This document shows, in pieces, positions 35,490 through 48,012 of a stretch of 64,000 nt of DNA (its first letter is position 1; each line of letters opens with the position of its first letter). Below the pieces are notes generated by a model. The model saw only the letters and a program-made list of their open reading frames with translations. It made no database searches and was not told the origin of the DNA. The position numbers and the translations under genes were made by a program. The DNA comes from Amorphophallus konjac (lineage: Eukaryota; Streptophyta; Magnoliopsida; Alismatales; Araceae): positions 1 to 64,000 of the forward strand of contig JAHNEJ010001593.1 in NCBI GenBank assembly GCA_022559845.1, in the 5' to 3' direction.

Positions 35490-35945
35490 AGGGGTGAACA
35501 TGGTTCGATTTGAGATCATTTTTTTTAAATCGAACCGAATCGAATTTGGTCGTCAAATTAAATCAAACTAAATCGAAAAATTTTGATTTGATCCGATTTC
35601 AAATCGAATTTTCATATTTTATTATAATATATATAAATTTAATGACTTATATGTATATAAAATAAAAATAAACATAAACATAGTTATATTTTGTATGCTT
35701 TTATATGTATATAATTAAATTTTTAATTTTTTCATATATTTATATTATATAATACGAATACAAATATATAAATAATAAATTCGATTTGATTCGATTTCAC
35801 ACATTATGAAATCGAACCAAACCGAATTCGACTTCAAATCGAACCGAACCGAACGGTTGAATTTGATTTTTCGATTTGAACCGAATTATGAACAGTTCGA
35901 TTCAATTTAACTTTTCAGTTTGAACCGAATTATGAACAACCCTGC
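35490..35945. mobile_element. hAT-like MITE
   Basis: 456 bp with inverted ends AGGGGTGAACATGG and, reversed, AGGGTTGTTCATAATTCGG; rich in GGTTCGATTT/AAATCGAACC words. An exact 8-bp repeat GTAGGGTT flanks it (35482-35489 and 35946-35953). 8-bp duplications are typical of hAT elements. No transposase. Confidence 0.75.
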
Positions 35946-35953
35946 GTAGGGTT

Positions 35954-37524
35954 CACCGATTCGTCAAGATAGATTGACTCGATTACATCCTTGCATGGCA
36001 CTAGTAGTTTAGAGGTGGGCCATTCGCCCATCTATGATAGTTTGGGCTGACTCATACTGTATCAATCAATCGGCATGAGGGAAGATGGTGTCGGGTGCCC
36101 CCAGGCCCCAGGGTGCTGTTAGATGGCCCCACACCTCGATCGTTGTTAGGTCCTCAGCCTCCATTCGCGACCATGGTACTGCGTCCTCCACCAAGGCTCT
36201 GATCTCGGGCAACCCCTCTAGATCCAGCCTCATCTAGGTGATGAATTAAGAAAGGGGATCACCTCAACTTACCTGGTTTGCAGTGGCAGCCTGGATGCAT
36301 GCATCGGCCCTTGAACCTACACTAGAGGGGAGGGGAGGGAAGGGGAGAGGAACGCTAAAGTTGCAAAAGGAGGAGAGGCCCCCTCCCCTAGTACGCCCCG
36401 CCACAAACCTGGCATGTTGAACTGGTGCTGCACTCCCCTCCCCATGCTAGCCACCCGACCCTCGGTGACCCCCCTTTCCCCCTCTCCCCCCATTTGGGCG
36501 AGCAGCAGCAGCGACAACAACATTGGCATCAGCGGCATTAATGACAATGGTTGCGGTGGCAACATCAACAGTAGCACCAGCTGGGGTTATCTGTTCCACC
36601 TCTTACTCTTGCAGACGTCACCATTAAATGATCCCAAAGCTCCTAACTACCCCGGCAACAAATGCGATTCTCTCGGCCTTCTAATTGGAGCAGTGGCCAA
36701 TTTGATCCCCGCTTGCCAGCCCCTCTTCCGGATGAGGTGCTCGTCGCCGATCGGATTCTATAGCTTCGCCATCAACCCACATTTCTTCACTGGACTCCTT
36801 TAAGCCCCGCATGTGACCTCCCTCCTCTGTCCTCCCATCAGTCAGACTCTGGAGAGTGCAATCACTTCACCACTCACCAGCATCCATCCTCCATTCTACC
36901 CCCATCTTCCTTGTTCACAGTCGCAGAACCCCATCAACCCCGACCTCCCATTCACTTGTGTTCGAGAATGAGGGTGAGGAACTCGAGCGAGAAGTGGGGT
37001 TCATGGCAGCACAAGGGGATGGGGATTGGGGTCCGGTGGCAAGGGGAGGGGGATGGGTGTCCGACAGTGCAGAGGAATGAGGAGGGGGGCTCCAGTAGCA
37101 CAGTGCAAGGGGAGGGGGTTTCCAGGGGCCTGAAGCACAAGGGGAGGGGGGTTCTGACATCAAGGGAAAGGAGGGGGCCGACGGGAGGGAGGGGAGAGGT
37201 GTTGCAGAGTATTTTCTTTTTATTTTATTTTAAATAAGGGTATTTTGATCCTTTCTTAAATTTGTTTAAGATTAATCATAGTTAAATTTACGGACGGTTA
37301 CGATAATAATATTTATATACTATTTACTTTTACCTAAAGTGATATGTATATTAATATATGTTTTAAAATAATTTTTTATAAATTAACATCTAACTATGAT
37401 TTTCATGTAAAAAAAATCCATACAAATATGTTGATTCGCATCAATGCGGTGCGAATGTGTAAATCATGAATTCGCGAATCTATCGCCAATATCTCCCTAG
37501 ATAAGATATGACTTTTCCAACCAA
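35954..37524. other. Non-coding stretch with G/C-rich repeats
   Basis: 36310-36490 and 37060-37200 are rich in GGGGAGGGG-type words. A 129-codon frame at 36414-36803 and its neighbours show no recognised family. The rest is AT-rich. Confidence 0.4.
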
Positions 37525-38010
37525 GGTTTGCTGACTTGGTGATTCGTACCGGATCGAAATCGTTCTGATCCGATATGGCACGCTTGAGTCGCATGCTACT
37601 CGGGCTGACTCTATCACTTCCCGCCCCACCTGATAAACCTTTCTTCTCTCATTCTGACGTCCTCTCACCTCGGCGGCAGTTTCTTCCCCCACACTGGCAC
37701 CCCCTCCACCCCGGTAGCCCACCTCGGCGCCCCCGCCCCATCCCCGACAGTTTCCCACCTTGGCTGCCAATGTCCCTTTTGGCCAGATCATCGTCGCCAC
37801 CGCATGATCTCACTACCATCGCTGGATCCTCGCCGCCACCGTCGGATCCTCGTCGGAGCATGTCTAGAAGGTCGCAGAGAAGGATAGGGAGAGAGAGAGG
37901 AGTGACTCAGTCCGAGTCGTCCGGATCGTATCTCAAATTTTCGTGGATCCAAATAGATCCACTCCGAGTCGTCTCAACTTAGATTGAGTGGAACCATATT
38001 TTCAAGTTCC
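37525..38010. repeat. Dispersed repeat, relative of 51551-52220
   Basis: Starts AAGGTTTGCTGACTTGGTGA then TTCGTACCGGATCG, followed by C-rich DNA and a terminal part with GAGTCGTCCGGATCG. The copy at 51551 has the same plan. Both ends carry related GGTTC/GGTTT motifs in inverted orientation, suggesting a DNA transposon, but ends and target duplication could not be fixed. Confidence 0.45.
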
Positions 38011-38319
38011 AACAGATATAAAAAGCCCTTTTACATGACCAAACCCCCCCCTCCCCGAGATGGTTCGGCTTCTGCCTCTTTCCCTGATCGGAGACGAAAC
38101 GAACGTGCTGCTTGCCCCGTCTTAGTCCGACATACAAATGAAAGCCTCGAGTGCCAAACTTTGCATTTACACAAATAAGGTGCCACGGTCCCCAGACTCA
38201 TCCAATTTCACAAAAGGAGGTCCCGCCTTCCCCAAATTAAATTTCATCCGACCACACGTCCGTCCATGATCGCGATGTATCTCTATTAACTTAATTGATG
38301 CGATAAATATTAGCTTATC

Positions 38320-38321
<2 letters not shown>

Positions 38322-38351
<30 letters not shown>
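38322..38351. repeat. (TA)n microsatellite
   Basis: About 15 AT units. Confidence 0.9.
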
Positions 38352-38353
<2 letters not shown>

Positions 38354-39136
38354 TCAATTGTTGGCTTTTATCTAACAGTGAAAACTTCATAAGTTAAGAT
38401 TGGATTACTTCACAATGTCTTGTTAATATGTATAGGGATTGGTTTACCAAACTTGCCGGAAAAAAAAGAAAAATTAAGAGGCTTTTCATAGAATTGTTCC
38501 AACACTCAAGATCTGACTCAGGCTCTCTCTCTAACTTAACTATACTTGAAGTTAATATTTACTTCAACCACAAGAAAATAATCATACCCTTAAAGAGAGA
38601 GAGAGAGAGAGACATAGACAGAGGTCACACTATACTATTTCTTCCAAGAAAAGGATATTCTTAGAATATCCTCAGAGTAAACAACCCAAAGTGTGACTAT
38701 ATGTTATACTTGAAGATTTTGAGATCATGGCCACCTACATGGTTAGGTTCCTATGGCTTTCACTGACTAGAGACGATAGCGTGATTAATCATCTTAGGTG
38801 GTTGGAATCCTCGCGTGTCAAATCGACCCATCTCGACTTTTTGTAAAAGGGGAGTGTGTGTCACCGTCGTAGAAATTCAGAGATTTTCACGAGCCAACAC
38901 CCACGTATCCTAGCTTATCGGATGGGAGAAGATAGGGACCCTCCTCCATTACCTCTCACAGACCCATGGTCTTGAGACTTAAGAAAGGTAATCATGCGAT
39001 TCTTACAATAGGAATAATTCAACTAGTTGAAGAATGGAGGGCGATGCATAGAGTGTCCTTCTGGAGGCATGAATCCACTTCGGGTTGCCATATAAAAGAT
39101 CTCTCTAGACGGTTATGCCTATGAAATAGAGCTTTA
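38352..39136. other. Non-coding stretch, possibly interior of a retroelement
   Basis: No gene. It lies to the left of a reverse-strand primer site at 39137 and so may be the interior of a minus-strand element. Includes a short GA run near 38600. Confidence 0.3.
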
Positions 39137-39148
39137 GCTTTGATACCA
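39137..39148 (-). other. Primer-binding site of a minus-strand LTR element
   Basis: Reads TGGTATCAAAGC on the - strand, a common Met-tRNA site variant of plant retroelements, two bases from a TGTTGGCCC start at 39151. Confidence 0.5.
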
Positions 39149-39150
39149 CT

Positions 39151-40600
39151 TGTTGGCCCAATGTACATGTGCAACCTAAGAGGGGGGGGGGTCAATTGGG
39201 TTATTAAAACTTTTGATCCAAATAAACTATTGCAGCAATTTAAATATCATCCGATGTGAATGTAGCTAGATTGATTGAAACCAAATCACATAGAATGAGG
39301 GATGAAAAAAATGAAGCAATCACACAATGACACGGCAATTTTTATAGTGGGTCAAACTCCTCTTGGAGACCTACGTCCACTCCCCCACGTGATGAGGTGT
39401 TCCACACACTAGAAAAATATTTGCAATCCACACACACGAGCAACACACTATCAAATGCACCCTCAACATAGTGCTAAGTGCACCCCCAACATGCACACAT
39501 GCGTGTTTGTCCCCCCCCCCCTCTCCCCCCCCCCCACACACACACACTAAATCATAGTTTATATATAGATATTCAATGAACACATAAGAAAATGAGGTTG
39601 ATAGATGTTAGCCAGATTGATGTTTCGAAAGCGTCTCTTCTTGAGTGTTATAGTTTTGTAGAGCATCAGGAAGACGTCCACTATCAACCTCTTTCTCTCT
39701 TCTCAAACACCCTTAGCACGGAGCAACTAGTTGGAGCACAATGGGGTGTCTTTGCTTGACAACGTAAACATTAGTTATTGCAAGATTGTTATGCTCGATT
39801 CCCTTTGTGACTATATTAATTTATAGACCAAGTTAATATATAGACCAAGTTGATTGAGAGAAATATTCTCTAGACCTTTCCTTCAAAATAACACTTTTAG
39901 ACCTTCCTCAAATCAGCACAAGAGAGCCCTCGAACGGTCCAAAGATTCACTTCATCAAAATATGGAAATCGTACCGGTCGCCCTATACAACTGGGTCGGT
40001 TGACCAGTAAGTCAGACTGGGGCTTTTCTGAGCAAATATGTCACACTGAAAATTTCGATCACGGGATTGGTCGCAGGTCAGTCGACCGGTTCATTGCTTT
40101 GAGTCGATTTCTGAGAAAATAAATGTGCTAGAATTTTTAGTCGACTTAAGGGATTGGGTCGGTCGACTAATGCACTGTTCTGGTAGTTTTGTATCTATTT
40201 TGGTTGATCTTTAAATGATTATAACTCTTTATAGAAATGTCTGATCCACCTAATCTTGTACTTAAATGAAAGATCTCACCAGGCTCTACAACTTTGCTGA
40301 AGACATCATTACGATAATCACTTGAAATCCCACTGAAATTTAACAATCTTTTCATGCTCTATTCTCCCTTCTATCTTAAAGTCATATTTGAATATTCACC
40401 TTAAACGAATACAAGCTCACAAGATTCATTAGAGACTTCGATTAGGTTTTGGAATCATCGAAACATGGACTTAGAGACAACAATCTCTCTCTTTTTGAAC
40501 CGTCAAACCAAAGTCAATAAGTGTAGAAAGATATAAGTGCACATAGCAAAAACCACATGAACTCATTATCAATGTCATTTAGCATGTATTCATTCTTTTA
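39151..40600 (-). repeat. Probable LTR-bearing region next to the primer site (right end unknown)
   Basis: Begins TGTTGGCCCAATG on the + strand, the expected LTR terminus. Contains GGTCGGTTGACC-like and GGTCGGTCGAC-like words near 39990-40160 and C-runs near 39510. No ORF of note, no second LTR seen. Confidence 0.3.
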
Positions 40601-40611
40601 TTTCTCTCCCT

Positions 40612-41560
40612 CTTTCTTTTTTTTTGAAACATAAAGTACGATTCATTTCATTCCATACGAAAACGAGAGTACAGAGAAGACAGAGAGACCCACCTGTACA
40701 AGGTAGACCATACCCCAACCCATACTGCCAACCATCCCATCACCGAAAAGAGAAAACAACACGAACTGTAGAGATTGAAAACATCCCAAGACTGCTGGAA
40801 GCTCCAGAATAACGTCGAGGAAATGGAGAGCCGTGTCTTCAGGGGTGCCTCCTCGCGGAGCATGAAGTTGCCAAACAACGCGACCATATGGCAGAGAGGG
40901 AGGGACACTCGGGTAGCAAACATCCACTGGGATGCAGGGGAATAAGCGCAAGATCTCCGAGTGCCCTAAAAGTCGAGGGCGAGAACATAAAAAACAGCTC
41001 CAAGAAGAACAAACCCCAACTTGACAAACACTTGAGAACGGCTAGCGCCAACAGGGATCGACCGGCCGGGAGAGTGATATAAAGAAAAGGGGAGCAGAGA
41101 GAGCTAACAGTTGGGATTAAGAGCAAGGGGGAGCAGTCTTCAAAGAAAACGCCGCACCAAAAGACATATGGGAGATGAATCGCTGGAGGGGGTTGAACAA
41201 GGGGGAAACGAAGAAGATGAAACCAGGGGAGTCCCTGAGAACTCACATGTCGGAGCTCAGATGAGTTCAGAGAAAACTCACCTGACAAAATCTAGAGGGG
41301 CACAGAGCACCCGCCTGACAGAGCCTCCCACGAGAGGAGAAGGAGAGGGGGGGGGGGGGAGTGGAGCTCCCCCCTCCGAAAGTTTCACCAAGAATCGCGA
41401 CGCGGAGGCGGTTCCCTCGATGAGACTCCCACAGGAGGAAATTGGAAAGTGGGTTGCGCTATGGTATCTCCCCCCCTTTCTTATTGCCGTACCTTCTTGC
41501 ATATATCTATTATTTCTCCCCCATATAACTATTTCTCCCCCTTTTTAACATCATCAAAGA
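40612..41560 (-). other. Possible 3' end of a retroposon (LINE or processed sequence), minus strand
   Basis: Starts with a T-run on the + strand (an A-tail on the - strand) followed by GC-richer DNA open in several frames. The tail and composition fit a retroposed 3' end, but no RT motif or gene family is recognised. Confidence 0.25.
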
Positions 41561-41717
41561 AGGTGTGTAATACATTGGTATGAGATGAATAAATGTCAAG
41601 AACCACACATTCTAAACTAACCGAAACACACAAATATCACATAAAAAATATTTTCATAAGCATGAAGTCAAGGCCAATAAGATTTAGCATTAGGAGTACA
41701 AAATATTGGCTCAAGAA

Positions 41718-42022
41718 GATAGCAGGGCGGGCGGGGCAGGGGGCGCATCGCCAGTCGGGCCTGGCGGGCTGGGGTGCGTCGTCAGGAGGGGTGAGGTGGG
41801 GTAGGGGGCATGTCGTCGGGCGCACAGGCGGGGCAGGGCAGGGTAGGAGGCTATGTCGTTGGGCGGGCGGGCAGGCGGGCGAGTGGGGTGGGGGCATCAT
41901 CGGGTTGGGTGGAGTGGGGCGGGGTAGGGGGCATGTAGTCGGCTGGGCGGGCAAGAGAGGGGGAGTCGTCGTCAGCGGCGGGGCTGCTCTGGAGCAACAG
42001 GTCGGGGCAGGGGGAGGGATTA
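41718..42022 (+). repeat. G-rich minisatellite
   Basis: Imperfect repeats of phrases such as GGGGTAGGGGGCATGT and GGGCGGGCGGG over about 300 bp, ending in a GAA run (42031-42050). Many runs of three or more G on the + strand. Open frames here are compositional. Confidence 0.8.
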
Positions 42023-42439
42023 GGAAGAAGAAGAAGAAGAAGAAGAAGTGTGAAAGTCTCTGGTGGGTGCGGACATTGAGAACTAGAAAGAGAAAAAAGG
42101 CATTCAATACAAGGAGGTTAACTTAACGAACTTTCGAGGGCAGGTTCCCTAACCCGGGGTTAACCCAAGGATAGCCCTAACTCTAACTTGATTAGCTAAT
42201 CCGGCCCATCAAACAGCGATGTTGGTAAACTTTGGGTTAAAATTGAGTTCACCTAACGCTAACCTGCTATCAAAACGATGCTTGTGGTTAGAGGATCATC
42301 AGCTCATAACTACCCTGATCTTACTCTCCTCCAAATATGCATCAAAAGAATGTCCTCTCAAATGTTATGTGAACAGCTAGATTACCACTGCTTTGTGGTG
42401 CATAGTTAGGCACGGTTGGGGAGACGTCTTGTTGATTGT

Positions 42440-42650
42440 GCTTGGCACGTTACGTTACATTCTTTCAGATGTAAATACGGAGGTGAAGTCAACAAGTTTG
42501 TCATTTAGCATCTTCTCTCTAGAGACAGGTCTTGGGTTCAAATCTATATTTTTGTGATTATGTGAGAGGGGAATTTTTATCTATGTTCGTGGAGGTCTAT
42601 ATATATGTCAATGAAATAATTGTGAGTTGTGATAGTGTGAAAAAAAATCT
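42440..42650 (+). mobile_element. Possible SINE-like sequence
   Basis: Contains GGTCTTGGGTTCAAATC, a B-box-like word, and ends in an A-run near 42639. No flanking duplication was found. Confidence 0.3.
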
Positions 42651-42870
42651 TCTTCTTACAGAACATACTCAGAATCAGACCCTTTACAGTATGTAAGACT
42701 TACAAGTATTTGAGCAATTGAATCACTTGATCACGGGAAAAAAGGAATGTAATCTTGTAATTCTCTCTCTTCCCATTCTAGGTGTAGATATATGTTGCGT
42801 AAGCTTGTCTGTTGTTTTCCTCCTTTCATTAGGGGTTCCCAATCTTAACCGTGGAAGTTGACATAATAAA

Positions 42871-42990
42871 TTTTATGGCGGTGGTATAAAAAGGAGTGAG
42901 TTGATGCGTTGGGTAAGACTCGAACTCGGGTGACCTTGTAATCGCTCAGCTCTCCGTACCACTCTGTTAGATTCCCCGTTACTAAAAAAA
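42871..42990 (-). mobile_element. tRNA-related SINE-like retroposon with 16-bp target duplication
   Basis: 120 bp flanked by an exact 16-bp repeat AAGTTGACATAATAAA (42855-42870 and 42991-43006). On the - strand it carries AGAGTGGTACGG (A-box-like) and CCGAGTTCGAGTC (B-box-like) about 35 bp apart. An A-run sits at the right end on the + strand, which leaves the orientation of the tail unclear. Confidence 0.75.
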
Positions 42991-43006
42991 AAGTTGACAT
43001 AATAAA

Positions 43007-43907
43007 ATATACAGATGGATCCAGGATTCCAGATCTAGGGTTTTCTTTTCAGCAAATATTAAGGCCCTCTTTGATATCCGAATTGTCGGGTGAATGTCGG
43101 GTGGAGGGCGCAGCGGGTCCACATCCCCCCTCACACACAATAGACTTGTTCGACTCTCGAGCAACTTATTCGACCCTCCGGAGTCGAATAACGTATCCCG
43201 CCCGAGAAACAAAGACGCCATAATGGTTCTGCCTTTTTACTCCCTAGACTTTCTTTTTCTATAACTACACACCATTATTTTTTGGCTCGTTTCAGAGCTA
43301 AATGCAAGAGACTATTCTCCTTCCATGCAATTTGGGTCACAATACATGAATCAAAACCTCCTATTTTGTGGATGTACGTGCATGCATGCACATGGATAAT
43401 TGTGCCCTGTATGGTCAAAATCACAATCGCCTTCTTGCAAATTTTCTTTTGACAAGTTTTTCATTTGCAATGAAGGAATCATCGATCAGGTCTGCACGCA
43501 GTGTGTGCTGCCGGGTAGCAGTAACCCACTATGATTTGTCGTCTATGAGCTTCTTTCTTAGGTTGGCCCGGGACAGAAGATGTGTTGTAGGAAAGCATGC
43601 TTTTGATCGGTCACCGTTGCGCCTGTTGTAGAAGGGCATTCAGAGATATGCTCATTATTCGGATGATGCAGCACCATCAAGCCTCTGGTATGCCAATTAC
43701 TGTTCAGAACATCTTGTAGTCTCCCTTCATGTTTTGCAACATCACATGATTTGTTATCTCTCTCCTACAAAGGAGTGGAAAAGAGAGGTAAGACTCGCGA
43801 AGTGTAAGGAAATTAGGGATTCTCCAAGCTATAGTTCTCCGTCTTTCGTTGTATCGGTGTGAGTAAACTTGTAAATCGATCTGATACAGAGTGGATAGTG
43901 TGATATC
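43007..43907. other. Non-coding stretch
   Basis: No gene or clear repeat recognised. Confidence 0.4.
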
Positions 43908-44500
43908 CGAGTTCGATTAGTAATCAATTACTTGATTAATAATTAAATTATTTGTCGGATACTTTATTTGAATAATTATCAGATTGATACGAATTCGAAT
44001 TCGGTTCGAATTTTAAACAGATAATTGTTAGACTTACTTACAGGTGAGTCATGTGAGCCGTATAGGAGCGTCGTAAGTTATTTTCTCAAAAAAAGAAAGA
44101 GCGAAAGTTATTTTTATTTTGGGAGATGTTATCAAAAGATTAGACTTCATCCTAAAAAATAGGAGATAACTTACTAAATAGGTGTAAGTGGAGTTCTTAT
44201 TTTTAAATTATATTTTGAGATAAAAAAGATAAAAAAGAACAATCAAACAATATATTAAGATTTGAGTAAATTATATATAGAATATATGTATCATTAGATA
44301 TTTATCTAAAGGTTCATATTCGGTTAGATAATATCCGACACGGATATCTCAATATCCGAATTCGTATCTGATTAATAATCAGATATCCGATATCCGATTA
44401 AATTATTCATCGAATATTTTATTCGGATAATTATCCGATTAAACGAATACGGATTCAAATTCGGTTCAAATTTTAAACGAATAATTACTAGGCCTAGGTG
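43908..44500. repeat. Two diverged copies of a GGATAT/ATATCC-rich repeat
   Basis: 43908-44040 and 44330-44495 share the order TATCCGA, GATTAATAAT, AAATTATT, TTCGGATAATTATC, ATTCGGTTC, TTTTAAAC, TAATT. Rich in short inverted words, MITE-like, but no target duplication found. Confidence 0.55.
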
Positions 44501-44619
44501 TGAGTTTGATGACTTGTACCGTATTACGAATGAGAATTCAGATGGATTTGAGTTAGCCCGAGTTGGCTCAAGCGATCGAGATTTAATTGAGCGACTCCGG
44601 TTGAATCCGACCGACTCTA

Positions 44620-44876
44620 AGGGCGCGTTTGAAACGGATGTAGGGTGGAGGGATTTTTTCAAAATCTCTTAGAGAGAGAAGAATCACTTTTTAGGTAGCT
44701 TTCGGAGATTTTTCTCTTCTCTTCCCTTTATTCCTATCTCTCTCTAAACCTCGAAATCCACCATAAAGAAAAGTTGATGGGACATTGAGACATTTAAAAA
44801 AATTTTTAAAAAATGAAGAATTCCAATGATTGGAGAGTTTAAAATCCCTCCCCTACATCCTTTCCAAACGCGCCCT
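44620..44876. mobile_element. MITE with 35-bp inverted repeats
   Basis: Left end AGGGCGCGTTTGAAACGG and right end (reversed) AGGGCGCGTTTGGAAAGG, followed by GATGTAGGG and GAGGGATTTT in both. Flanks give TA on each side, or TAA versus TTA, so Tourist (PIF/Harbinger) or Stowaway (mariner) origin is left open. 257 bp, no ORF. Confidence 0.8.
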
Positions 44877-45685
44877 TAATAAAAAAAGATAAAATCGAGC
44901 ATATTTATTCCAACAAGGAGACAAACCATCCTCCAAACAAGAGGTTTGAGCCTTCATATATATCAAGGACCGTGGCACCCACCTAGCTTGTCATATTGGT
45001 GTAATCACAACCTAATAAGAGAGTGATAAAAATTCGTCATGTCCAATCCTAGGTGCCTTTTACATTTGGTACACTCCAAACCATGGTAGAGCCTTTGTGG
45101 AGACTACTCAAAACCTTAGTTGAAAGTGTTAAAGAAAATCTTGTAGTGTACGTATAAGATGGATTCCAGTGATTGGAATTTTCGATAACTCTTGAGCATT
45201 TTTACATGGTGGCACTTTCGCTTGAATTTGTGTGCAAACAGGTAGATGGATTCTGTGCAGATAAATTTTATAAAAAAATACGGATTTTAGTGAGGGCAAG
45301 AGTAATTGTTACATGTTCTTAAAAGACAAAAGGTTTCTAGCCGTGAACTTTCAAAATCTTCTATAACTCAAGAAAGCACCCACAAAAAATCTTACATCCT
45401 CACTTTAACCACTCTGAATAATTCTACAATCTGATTGAATCTAAAGCATATTGACAAATGCTACCTAGAGATTGGGGGTTCGAAAAAGAGTAATGTTTTG
45501 TGCACCCGAAGGGTTCAAAAAAAGGGTAATACTTTATGTACCGAATTTGGTATATAAAATCATGTTAAAATATAACTTTTGTTCTCGTTGGCTCAAAAAA
45601 AAATGTAAGTATCATTTCTGTGCAGAAATGACATCCCGAGTCAGAATCGTACGGTTTATTTTTTCACCCATTAAAGACACAACTC
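44877..45685. other. AT-rich non-coding stretch
   Basis: Nothing recognised. Confidence 0.4.
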
Positions 45686-46056
45686 ACTCGGCGAAAAAAT
45701 ACACGATTGAAATATTTTGTAAGACTGAAATATTTTACATATGAATAAAACATTTTGTTATAAGAACGAAATATTTTGTTTGACTTCATAAATAAATTAA
45801 TAAAATATTTTATACAAATAAAATATATTGTTAATGAACGAAACATTTGTTATAAGGATAAAATACTAAGAAATGAAACATTCTGTTACATAAATGAAAC
45901 ATTTGTTATATGGATAAAACACTATACAAATGAAATATTTTGTTATAAAAATGAAACCTAATAAAATATTTCAATTCTATACCAAACGTTTCATTCTTAT
46001 GATAAAATAATTTATTATTTTATAAAATATTTCATTCATATATTTTTTCGCCGAGT
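45686..46056. mobile_element. AT-rich MITE-like element with inverted ends
   Basis: Ends are ACTCGGCGAAAAAATA and its reverse complement TATTTTTTCGCCGAGT. The interior repeats GAAATATTTTGTTATA-like words in both orientations. 371 bp. No clear target duplication. Confidence 0.65.
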
Positions 46057-47493
46057 ACGTTCTATGTTTAATACGCAAAAATATACATCATACGAGCCTG
46101 ATAAGAGATGTCCTTTTTTATGTATAAATAATTATTTCATTTTTTTTGAAACTAATGAGAACGAATATTACAAATCGACATAATTTTATGCATCTAATTT
46201 AGTGCACAAAATATGACTCTTCAAAAAATTTAAGATCTTACATTTTAACGGAACAGGAAAGACAAACACACACAGATAAACCTACAATTTTTGTTGCTTC
46301 TTCTATTATCTTTTACTTTTGCATATAATAAAAAAAATTCCAGATTCCCTGTAGGTGGCAGCTAAGCTAGTCGTGAAAATGGCCGGCATAATGAAGACAC
46401 TCCTTGTACTGGCTGCGGACATCTGTGTACCAAGAATACTCGTCAATTCCAAGAATCCTAATAAGTAGAGGGTAGGCCCTTTTTCAAAATTGGCATCCAA
46501 CTTATGTGGGAACTCGTGTGTTTCATAAGCGCAGCAGCCTTGTTCTGAGAAACCAAGAAATACATGAGTAACTTTTATCATCTCACACATTCTCTTCCCA
46601 AGAGAACAGGTTGAAAGATGTGAAGTTCAGAGGGAGGTACTTCTGATTATTGGAGGTGGTCATTAAAACATGATACAGCTACTAATTAACATATAAAAAT
46701 TTGCAAGTAAGAAACAGTGCACCCAAGTCACTGTAGCAGCTCCTCTGTCAAGAAACTCTCACGTGGTTATGTCATGTGGCATGCACACATCGCCTTCCCA
46801 TTGTCCTTAAAAGTTGTTCTTCTGAATTGATTAGAACCCATGTCTTAGGTTTGCTCAGACTTCAGAGACACCTCATCCAATGCAAAGGTGCTTAAGAATA
46901 AGCTCGGCAAAAAGACTTCTCTTTGTCGGTGACAGCATCTTTTGTCCTGTTTGCTCATTAAAAAAATAATATTAGATTGTCCTGTTTGCTCATTCAAAAA
47001 AAAATATTTTAAACTCGTACGTTCGACATGTGAAATCACTGTGCTCTTTAGATCCAACAGACTCAAAAAGTTTCCCAGCTACTATTATAGCTAGGGAAAA
47101 GGGAAGAAGTGCTGTGCTATCAGCTATGCTCTGGTGGAAATTATAAAACATACTGTATGCCCCATTTGGTCTGTTTTGATGTAATATTGGTCTTGATATT
47201 ATATATATTTAAAATATGGTGAAATGTAGACAGCAAAAGTTTTTAAGGATGAACAGATTCAGAGACAAGAAGAGAAAAGAGTCTTTAAATTCTTTATGTA
47301 CATGAAATAATGTTCTATATGTATGTATGTATGTATGTCAAAATTGATAGATTCGATACACCCACCACGTACACACCTAAGAGAAGCTAACTAAAGATTT
47401 CATTTTCCGTCTTTGCCATCTACATAGGAAAACCACCAAAGAAGAAACAGATCTAAAATGTTTGTTGTGTTTTCATAACAAACAAAAGAGTTC

Positions 47494-47524
<31 letters not shown>

Positions 47525-47899
47525 CATATATTCCTTTCAGAGGATGCAAATAATCTATGACGTAGGGCAAATCAAAGTTTCAGTTTGCACTATCGATCTT
47601 GGCATCGAGTCATGACCTTGATTAATATGAAAATTCAATAATTGTAGAAGACAATTCTTTCACACTAGGATAAGAACAGTTTTTTTTCTCCTGTGAAGTG
47701 TTTGAACTGAACAAGAGTACTCATGACTTAATTAAGTCGTCAATTTACGCAAGTTCAGTCCACTAAAAGAATTCATGGGTCATCTGATTTAATATAAAAT
47801 ATTATATTTTATATGTCACATAAATATGATATCTTCAACCCTTCACAGCCTTCTTATATATCACAGAACAAACAGCCCCTTGAACAGCTGATTCCTAGC
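46057..47899. other. AT-rich stretch downstream of the ALOG gene
   Basis: No assigned gene. A 94-codon reverse frame at 46306-46590 looks mildly protein-like but has no recognised family. Contains ATGT repeats (about 47319-47337) and a TA repeat (about 47499-47530). Confidence 0.4.
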
Positions 47900-48012
47900 T
47901 CAATCCGTTACCGTTGCAGCGAGGTTGATGCGGCCTCCGTTGACAAGGAATGAATGAGGAGGTCCCGGAAAGATCTGCAGTCGCCTTTGCGTTGCAGCTA
48001 CGCATACCTGCT
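47900..48012 (-). other. Possible terminal exon or small conserved ORF
   Basis: On the - strand TTATTATTACAG, a good splice acceptor, is followed by an open frame of 37 codons reading VAATQRRLQIFPGPPH and onward to a TGA at 47900. Composition stands out from the AT-rich surroundings. No family recognised, so this is only a candidate. Confidence 0.2.

Noticed and set aside
36414..36803. 129-codon ORF as a host gene
   Set aside because: No recognised domain, overlapping reverse ORF, repeat-like surroundings.
40839..41288. 149-codon reverse ORF as a membrane protein
   Set aside because: Hydrophobic by composition only; both strands are open and it lies in a retroposon-like segment.
32766..42990. 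True tRNA genes at the SINE-like heads
   Set aside because: No cloverleaf with acceptor and anticodon stems can be drawn; A/B boxes with tails and target duplications fit SINEs better.
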